A DNA stretch of 11,048 nt from contig CAKQDQ010000080.1 of the NCBI GenBank assembly GCA_934229335.1, positions 1-11,048 of the forward strand. Reading direction: 5' to 3'. Position 1 is the first letter of the stretch, and every line of letters begins with the position of its first letter. The translations under genes were made by a program, and so were the position numbers. Positions 5,740 through 11,048 of the stretch are shown one piece after another. Source of the stretch: an uncultured Prevotella sp. Its GTDB lineage: Bacteria; Bacteroidota; Bacteroidia; Bacteroidales; Bacteroidaceae. The notes beneath the pieces were generated by a model. That model did not search any database. It was given only the letters and a program-made list of their open reading frames with translations, and was not told the origin of the DNA.

Positions 5740-5766
5740 GAGTTGCTTTTAATGGCAATTCTTTTT
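5740..5766 (+). terminator. Small hairpin with T-run between yihA and upstream gene
   Basis: GAGTTGC (5740-5746) pairs with GCAATTC (5755-5761) with one G-T wobble and an 8-nt loop, and TTTTT follows on the plus strand. No plus-strand gene lies before it, so as a terminator it has no obvious client. It may instead fold within the yihA leader on the minus strand. Confidence 0.25.
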
Positions 5767-5819
5767 AATAAAAGCTACTGTTTGTAATGAAAAAGTATCT
5801 TCAAAGATGAACCTTGGGT

Positions 5820-5851
5820 CTTGTATCCCCTCTCGGTAGAGAGAATACAAG
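5820..5851 (-). terminator. Hairpin just after the trypsin-fold/TPR gene
   Basis: CTTGTAT and ATACAAG form the outer 7-bp stem (5820-5826 with 5845-5851). Inside, CTCTC and GAGAG pair around a 4-nt loop, with a small internal bulge. It begins eight bases after the stop codon of the gene at 5859-7319. There is no U-run on the minus strand, so it may be a 3'-end stabilising hairpin or a poor terminator. Confidence 0.45.
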
Positions 5852-5858
5852 AGTGGGC

Positions 5859-7319
5859 TTATTTGTCGTATGCAGCGAGAAAGGCATCAGCTTGTGGGTA
5901 GCCGAGAGCCTTGGCACGCTTAAGTTCTGCTATGCCAGTAGGCTTATTGCCGGTACGACAGAGTGCAAGTCCTAACAAACCGTGCCCCTCTGCATATTGT
6001 GGGGCAATGGCAATGGCTTGCTGTGCTACTGTTATGGCGTCTTCTGCACGGTTCATCTTCATGAGGAGTAGGGCACGCTCTGATAAGTATAGCAGATTCT
6101 TCGGTGCGACAACAGATGCGCTATCGAGCATCTCTAACTGTTGCGAGCGGTCCGCTTTCATGTTTTTCAGACATTGAAAGGCGTAGTAATACACCTCATC
6201 GTTACGTGGTTCCGTCTTGTTTGACTCTACAAACTCGTTGTATGCCTCGTTATATTTGGTCTGAGAGAACAGAATCTGTCCTTTCATTACACGGTATAAC
6301 GGCAGTGGATTGAGGGATATTGCGGTGTTAATCTCCTGTATTGCGTTGTTAAGCGACCATGTAGCAGACGTAGAGTCGGGCATAAGCATCTGCTTATTAT
6401 ATATCAGTTTAGCGAAATAGTAATGGGCATTGTCCTTTGACGTGCTCACTTCTATGGCTTTATTCATAGCTGTTTCTGCTCCTGCAAGGTCTTTACGGTC
6501 AGTCAACAGCGTAGCCTTGTATTCGTAACCGTCTTCTTTGTCAGGGAACATTGTGATGAAATCTTCTATCGTGGCGGGATATTTGATGCTGTCGTTGCGT
6601 TGTGCCGCCATCATCAATGTCAGCAGAGCCTGGTTGTACTCTTGTGGAAGCGCGATACGGATGTTAGTATATCGCAGTGTGTTATCATTGGAAGCAAGAG
6701 CTGAAGGCTGTAGAGTTAGAGCGTAACGTGCGCTTGATACGTACAGGTCTGTGCGTGTAGTGCTCGTCTTCATCAGTCCCATTAAGTTGCCTTGCGCATT
6801 GAAAACAGGGCTGCCAGTCATCGTTTCCGTAATGTTTTCCTTTTCTTGTTCTATGATGTAATAGGGCATATCATTCATGAAAGTCTCAACCTTCGTGATA
6901 GGTAACTTGGTGAATGACGGTGCCTTTACATCGTATCCAACGAACCATGCGTCAGCTCCTGCCGCCTGTTGTCCTTGTTCTATGCTTACGGGTGTGATGC
7001 GTACCTTGTCGTCTTTCTTTATTTTTACACGTGCAATATCGTATATGTCACTCGCACCATAAAGGCAATCCACTTCAAATCTACGTCCTTGACCGTCAAT
7101 AATAGTAGCGGTTGAGGCTCCCTTGAATGGCGTCCATGCCGTTAGTGCGGTACCATCTTCATTGATAAATACACCATATCCTGTTGCGAGAATAGTACCA
7201 TCCTCCTTGAAGGTAGTCAGTTTTAGCGTGTTTTTTGCTGCTTTCTTGATAGGAGAGGGCTGCGCGGACATCGCTATAGCGACTGTAATTATATATAATA
7301 AGGTGAATAATCTTTTCAT
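5859..7319 (-). CDS. Secreted trypsin-fold pseudoprotease with TPR repeats
   Basis: The 486-residue protein starts with a type I signal peptide (MKRLFTLLYIITVAIAMSA, cleavage near 19-20), so it should be exported. Residues about 25-205 resemble the S1C/HtrA-like trypsin fold: GYGVFINEDGTALT (47-60), DIYDIARVKI (91-100) and TGSPVFNAQGNLMGL (168-182). Aligned to HtrA, the catalytic His falls on Thr63 in TAWTPFKGA and the catalytic Ser on Thr168 in TMTGSP. Only Asp94 is kept. Proteolysis is therefore unlikely. Residues about 260-485 form helical TPR-like repeats, clearest at 341-370 and 406-470, suggesting a binding or scaffold role in the periplasm. The gene follows recN by 39 bp and is probably in the same transcript, with a hairpin after its stop. 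The partner is unknown. Databases may label it a serine protease. Confidence 0.82.
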   Translation of the reverse strand: MKRLFTLLYIITVAIAMSAQPSPIKKAAKNTLKLTTFKEDGTILATGYGVFINEDGTALTAWTPFKGASTATIIDGQGRRFEVDCLYGASDIYDIARVKIKKDDKVRITPVSIEQGQQAAGADAWFVGYDVKAPSFTKLPITKVETFMNDMPYYIIEQEKENITETMTGSPVFNAQGNLMGLMKTSTTRTDLYVSSARYALTLQPSALASNDNTLRYTNIRIALPQEYNQALLTLMMAAQRNDSIKYPATIEDFITMFPDKEDGYEYKATLLTDRKDLAGAETAMNKAIEVSTSKDNAHYYFAKLIYNKQMLMPDSTSATWSLNNAIQEINTAISLNPLPLYRVMKGQILFSQTKYNEAYNEFVESNKTEPRNDEVYYYAFQCLKNMKADRSQQLEMLDSASVVAPKNLLYLSERALLLMKMNRAEDAITVAQQAIAIAPQYAEGHGLLGLALCRTGNKPTGIAELKRAKALGYPQADAFLAAYDK

Positions 7320-7358
7320 TATAGTTACTTATCGTGTTACAATTTTAGCGGAAAGGTG

Positions 7359-9014
7359 TTACATTTTCAACAGAGCCTTAGCGTTAGTGCGTGCCGCTTC
7401 TGTTATGTCAGAGCCGCTTAGCATTTGCGCTATCTCGTCGATGCGTTCTTCTTTGTTGAGTATTCGCATAACCGAAGTTGTGCCTTTCTCCGTCTCATGC
7501 TTCTCAACCTTGTAGTGAGTGGTGCCTGCTGCCGCTATTTGCGGTAGGTGAGTAATGCTGATAACCTGTCTGTTGGCGTTACCCATCTGGCGCATTATGT
7601 CTGCCATCTTCTCTGCAACGCGTCCGCTTACACCTGTGTCTATCTCGTCAAAGATAATCGTTGGCAGCTTCACAGCACCGCTAATCAGGGCTTTAAGCGA
7701 CAACATCAGACGGGCTATCTCACCACCTGACGCTACTTGTGCTATTGGTCGTAGTGACATTCCTTTGTTAGCGGAGAATAGGAACGCCACCCTGTCCTGT
7801 CCTTTTGGCGACAATTCGTCTTGTGTAATCTCTATAGAGAACTGCGTACTCGGCATGCCGAGAGCGGCAAGACTACTGCATACCTCGCTTTCAACTTTTC
7901 TTACAGCTTTCTTTCGAGCCTCTGTTAGCTTGTTAGCTTTATCGTTAGCCTCGCTGAATAGCTTTTCAACGAGAGCCTCTTGTTCTGCAACGGTGCTGTC
8001 GCTATTATCTATACCGTCAATAGCAGCTTGCAAATTGTTCTGTTCTTCTATCAGTTCTTCCACGGAATCCTTGCGGAATTTACGTTGAAGAGAATAGATA
8101 GTGTCCAGTCTTGTGTTAACATATTCAAGGCGTTCAGGGTCAAAGTCTACTGCTTCTGCTGCGTCTTCCGTCTCTTGTGCGATGTCTTTCAGTTCTATAT
8201 ATGCAGACTCTATTCGCTCAGCCAATCCCTGTATGTTAGGGTATATCTTTGCGGCAGCGGAGAGTCTTTGGTTAGATTGTCGTAGCGTCGCCAGTGTTCC
8301 GTTATCTTCTCCATTAAGCATTGCGTTGGCTTCAAACAGCAAAGTCTTAATGTCTTCAGTGTGAGTGGCAGACTCTTGCTCCTGTTCCAGTGTTTCTTGT
8401 TCGCCTTCTTTCAGTGCGGCCGTGGTGAGTTCGTTTAGCTGAAAGCGCATAAACTCTTCGTTTTCGCGTGTTTGTGCTATCTGCTCTTTCTTCTTCTTTA
8501 GCTCCGTTTTAGCCTCGTGATACTTATTAAAAGCCTTTAGATAAGCCTCTTTTTGCTTGTTATCTGCAGCGATGATGTCGAGAACGTTGAGTTGGAAATC
8601 CTCTTTCTGAAGCAGAAGGTTTTGGTGTTGCGAATGAACATCAACCAACATCTCGCCTAATTCCCTCATTATTTGTAGCGAAATAGGCGTGTCGTTAATG
8701 AAAGCCCTGCTTTTTCCTGTTGCCGTTAGCTCTCTTCTAATGATACACTCCTCGTCACAGTCAAGATCATGAGCCTCGAACCATGGCTCCATACCATACC
8801 TTGAGATGTCGAAATGCGCCTCAATGGTACACTTGTTCGTATTAGTCTTTACCGCCTTCGAGTCGGCTCTCTGTCCTAACAGAAGGCCGATAGCTCCAAG
8901 TATGATACTTTTTCCTGCTCCTGTTTCTCCAGTTATGACAGAGAAGCCAGACGAGAAGTCAATGTCAAGTACGTCAATAAGTGCGTAGTTCTTTATATAA
9001 AGGTGTTTTAACAT
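7359..9014 (-). CDS. recN: DNA repair protein RecN
   Basis: The 551-residue SMC-like ATPase acts early in double-strand-break repair, holding DNA ends or sister molecules together and helping RecA. It has Walker A GETGAGKS (29-36), the RecN-specific segment DVHSQHQN (125-132), coiled-coil arms at about 150-220 and 300-380, the ABC signature ASGGE (428-432), Walker B TIIFDEIDTGVSG (452-464) and the switch histidine in ITHLPQIA (487-494). Length is normal and no key residue is missing. It begins 13 bp after porD and is followed after 39 bp by the trypsin-fold gene, all in one direction, so an operon is likely. No LexA-type box or separate promoter is visible in the short gap before it. Confidence 0.97.
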   Translation of the reverse strand: MLKHLYIKNYALIDVLDIDFSSGFSVITGETGAGKSIILGAIGLLLGQRADSKAVKTNTNKCTIEAHFDISRYGMEPWFEAHDLDCDEECIIRRELTATGKSRAFINDTPISLQIMRELGEMLVDVHSQHQNLLLQKEDFQLNVLDIIAADNKQKEAYLKAFNKYHEAKTELKKKKEQIAQTRENEEFMRFQLNELTTAALKEGEQETLEQEQESATHTEDIKTLLFEANAMLNGEDNGTLATLRQSNQRLSAAAKIYPNIQGLAERIESAYIELKDIAQETEDAAEAVDFDPERLEYVNTRLDTIYSLQRKFRKDSVEELIEEQNNLQAAIDGIDNSDSTVAEQEALVEKLFSEANDKANKLTEARKKAVRKVESEVCSSLAALGMPSTQFSIEITQDELSPKGQDRVAFLFSANKGMSLRPIAQVASGGEIARLMLSLKALISGAVKLPTIIFDEIDTGVSGRVAEKMADIMRQMGNANRQVISITHLPQIAAAGTTHYKVEKHETEKGTTSVMRILNKEERIDEIAQMLSGSDITEAARTNAKALLKM

Positions 9015-9027
9015 GAGCTATAAAATA

Positions 9028-9960
9028 TCATTCCTTAATCTTGTTCCATGCGTTACTTTGCGATGGGTTGATGGCGAAGAGTACGTTGTAAACGGACTCC
9101 TTCTCTTTTTGCGTTCCCTTACCTTTGTATATATTGGCGAGTTCATCCTTCTTATAGTCAGTCCATAACTGTGGAATGAGGCTCATAGGTCTATCCTTAT
9201 GCGCCTTGTCAAGGTATGATTCTATTGCAGTTGTTATTTCGGTTCGTCCTCTTTCCGCGTTGTTCGCCATTTCGTCAAGTCCTTTTCGGTAATAGTTGTA
9301 TTGCAGTTGGCGGAAAGGTTCCATTGCACCTTCGAGGTAATCGTTGATGATAGCAAACCTATTCTTGCTGCTATCGTATGCGCTCCATCCTGGGTAGTTA
9401 AGGTTTTGCGCATTGTTAGTAAGGTTCATGCACCGTTGTAACACGTCTTCTCCGCCTTTGGGAGAAAACGTATCGAGGTTCATGCCAATGATAAGGTAGG
9501 CATAATAGGCAAACAAAGCTGTTAGTTGGTTGTCTATCATGTCAGGGTTAAACTCAATTTGTTGAAACTGACTGTAAGTGAAAGTGAAGTCCTGGTCTTG
9601 GTTTTGGAAAAAGATAGAGGTGTAAGATGCGTTATACACTGGTCTATTAGCTTGCACCATACAGGTGCATCCCCATGTGCCCTCCTCGCGTTTATATTCT
9701 TTCACGGTGATGTTGAAGCTACATGGGATTCGTTCTTGCTCCATAAATTGCAAGGAAGTCCAGTGCTGGTTATTAACAAACTCTTCCAGTTTGTCTTTCA
9801 GCTCTGTAAAAACAGACTCTTCAGTTCCTTGTATCTGTTGGTGGTTAATGTTGACCTTAGCCAATAATTCCTGTGCATTAGAAGAGTAAACCGTTGCCCA
9901 TGACATTGCAGTCATGAGCAACAGTCTTCCAGTATGTAAGCCTATAGCCTTTTTTATCAT
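9028..9960 (-). CDS. porD: PorD/DUF4835 family protein, type IX secretion
   Basis: The 310-residue protein has an N-terminal signal peptide (about 1-29, ending SSNA before QELLAKVNIN), so it is exported to the periplasm or outer membrane. The mature part starts with the DUF4835 signature: QELLAKVNINHQQIQG, then FTELKDKLEEFVNNQHWTS, and later YYAYLIIGMNLDTFSPKGG (151-169). DUF4835 proteins are called PorD in Porphyromonas gingivalis, where PorD is associated with the type IX secretion system. The exact step is not established. In Bacteroidetes the gene is typically next to recN, as here (13 bp). The 84-bp gap upstream to the exonuclease gene is free of genes. Met16 could also serve as a start but would shorten the signal peptide. 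Confidence 0.9.
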   Translation of the reverse strand: MIKKAIGLHTGRLLLMTAMSWATVYSSNAQELLAKVNINHQQIQGTEESVFTELKDKLEEFVNNQHWTSLQFMEQERIPCSFNITVKEYKREEGTWGCTCMVQANRPVYNASYTSIFFQNQDQDFTFTYSQFQQIEFNPDMIDNQLTALFAYYAYLIIGMNLDTFSPKGGEDVLQRCMNLTNNAQNLNYPGWSAYDSSKNRFAIINDYLEGAMEPFRQLQYNYYRKGLDEMANNAERGRTEITTAIESYLDKAHKDRPMSLIPQLWTDYKKDELANIYKGKGTQKEKESVYNVLFAINPSQSNAWNKIKE

Positions 9961-10044
9961 GAACCTTTAGGTGTTTTTTTATTTCCAATCCAACCATGGG
10001 ATGTTATTAATACATGTGAAGTAAGCCCACGAAGAGCCTATCAT

Positions 10045-10896
10045 CTACCCCCTCATTGCATCCATTCTTATTCTTGTAAGTACCTGTTTCGTCTCTAACG
10101 CGAAGTCGCCAGCCATCATCCAGCTAAAGTATCCGGGGTCTCTGCGTAGCACATTCTTTACTGACCAGCCTTTGTATTTACCGAAATTAAATACCTCCTG
10201 CTGCCTTTCCGTACCATCAGCGTTAAGCAATGGCTTGCCGTCAGGACCGGGAACAGGTCCCCATACGATTTTTCCTGCAAAGTCAACGTTATGGTTTCTG
10301 CGGCAGAACTCGTTAATAACGTCAATATCATTCGGCAGTTGTCTTTCCTCCTCTTCTTGTTTTCCTGGAGCATACATATCTAATTCTCCTTGCAGGACCC
10401 TGTATGTAGCCTCCGTATCTTCGTTGGCAAGATGCGCTTGAAAGTCCTCTTCCATCTTCCTTCCGCAGTAGAATTTATATGCTGCTGCAAGGTTACGCCT
10501 TTCCATTTTCATGAATATGGTGCAGGCATCAATCAGTCGTGCCTGTGAGAAATCGAACGATATACCAGCTCTCAAGAACTCTTCCGCAAGCATAGGTACA
10601 TCAAATCCGTTAGAGTTAAACCCCGCAAAGTCACATCCGGTAAACTCTTCAGAGAGCTTCTCTGCCAGTTCTCTGAACGAAGGAGCGTCCTTTACCATCT
10701 CGTCTGTGATGTGTGTCAGTTCAGAAACCTCATAAGGTATGTGCCTTCCTGGGTTGACAAAATAGTTCTGTCTCTCTTCTTTTCCGTCAGGATAGACCTT
10801 GATATAGCTTATTTGTATTATGCTATCTTTCGCGATGTCAAGTCCTGTTGTCTCAAGGTCGAAGACTATCAGCGGCTTTGTTATATTAAGTTTCAT
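10045..10896 (-). CDS. DEDDh 3'-5' exonuclease with ExoX-like C-terminus
   Basis: The 283-residue protein has the DnaQ-like exonuclease fold in residues about 7-170. Exo I is VFDLETTGLD with Asp13 and Glu15. Exo II is AGFNSNGFDVPML with Asp99. Exo III is HLANEDTEAT with His155 and Asp160. All DEDDh metal-binding and catalytic residues are present. After a charged linker (about 172-205) the C-terminus has VFNFGKYKGWSVKNVL and DPGYFSWMM (235-261), the small domain found at the end of ExoX-like nucleases. The family removes nucleotides from 3' ends of DNA or RNA. This could be a proofreading subunit or a stand-alone repair nuclease, and in Bacteroidetes the gene is often near dnaN. No Shine-Dalgarno or TAnnTTTG promoter is visible upstream, where the terminal-repeat element starts 14 bp from the ATG. 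Confidence 0.92.
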   Translation of the reverse strand: MKLNITKPLIVFDLETTGLDIAKDSIIQISYIKVYPDGKEERQNYFVNPGRHIPYEVSELTHITDEMVKDAPSFRELAEKLSEEFTGCDFAGFNSNGFDVPMLAEEFLRAGISFDFSQARLIDACTIFMKMERRNLAAAYKFYCGRKMEEDFQAHLANEDTEATYRVLQGELDMYAPGKQEEEERQLPNDIDVINEFCRRNHNVDFAGKIVWGPVPGPDGKPLLNADGTERQQEVFNFGKYKGWSVKNVLRRDPGYFSWMMAGDFALETKQVLTRIRMDAMRG

Positions 10897-10910
10897 GTTT
10901 GCTTTGAGGT

Positions 10911-11048
10911 TTAGTAATATTAAAAAAATAACTTATTCAATTTTTATATTGTTAGAGTAATGTTTTCTTATGCATTTTTTATCTCATCTTGCAGGCTATT
11001 TTGTGGCTATTCATCAGTCACGATGCTCGCATCGCTCCATCTTCATAT
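10911..11048. mobile_element. MITE-like element, copy 2, cut by window edge
   Basis: The sequence aligns with the first 135 bp or so of the element at 2193-2392. The ends share TTAGT and then an exact 15-bp match (10921-10935, starting TAAAAAAATAAC). The AT-rich interior has diverged but kept its length: 100 bp separate that match from the palindrome here, against 99 bp in copy 1. The core (11009-11046) matches 36 of 38 bases and carries the palindrome CGATGC-TC-GCATCG (11021-11034). The right end would be expected about 60 bp past the window. The GTGACGG motif of copy 1 reads GTAATAT here, so this end is degenerate. It ends just before the exonuclease start codon on the minus strand. Confidence 0.7.

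Noticed and set aside
9961..10044. A remnant of coaBC or a small gene in the exonuclease-porD gap
   Set aside because: Reading all frames gives no recognisable fragment, and the gap is too short for more than a few dozen codons.

Overview
The window looks like a chromosomal segment of a Bacteroidales bacterium, most likely Prevotella or a close relative. The clues are Bacteroidetes-type promoters (TTG, 19-20 bp, TAnnTTTG), almost no Shine-Dalgarno sites before the genes, a PorD/DUF4835 protein of the type IX secretion system, and familiar Bacteroidetes versions of RecN, YihA and an ABC-F protein. No insertion sequence with a transposase, CRISPR array, phage gene or rRNA is visible. The genus is an inference.

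Left part (1-1212, minus strand): a polyphosphate polymerase of the VTC family is followed by the start of a DUF4956 membrane protein that runs off the window. Positions 1213-2417 hold no protein gene. In order they contain a well-formed minus-strand promoter for the polymerase pair, an AT-rich stretch with two inverted repeats, a plus-strand promoter, an initiator tRNA-Met, a strong terminator, a long imperfect hairpin, a degenerate tandem repeat with an exact 22-bp period, another promoter, and a roughly 200-bp element with 22-bp terminal inverted repeats lying between that promoter and the next gene.

Middle (2418-5625): an AlkD-like DNA alkylation repair protein on the plus strand converges on a minus-strand pair, yihA (ribosome assembly GTPase) followed by a Uup-like ABC-F ATPase. 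The yihA leader contains a perfect AGGAGG followed by a 12-codon ORF that overlaps the yihA start, and an inverted repeat that would pair with that ORF's start codon.

Right part (5859-10896, all minus strand): a DEDDh 3'-5' exonuclease, porD, recN and a secreted trypsin-fold/TPR protein read in one direction. porD, recN and the trypsin-fold gene are closely spaced and are probably one operon. The trypsin-fold domain has lost the catalytic His and Ser. No coaBC gene lies between the exonuclease and porD. At the right edge (10911-11048) a second copy of the terminal-repeat element begins 14 bp upstream of the exonuclease start codon.

The most noteworthy observation is this two-copy element. 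The copies share a 38-bp core that differs at only two positions, and these two changes are mirror-image partners in a palindrome, so base pairing is kept. Both copies sit directly in front of a start codon.
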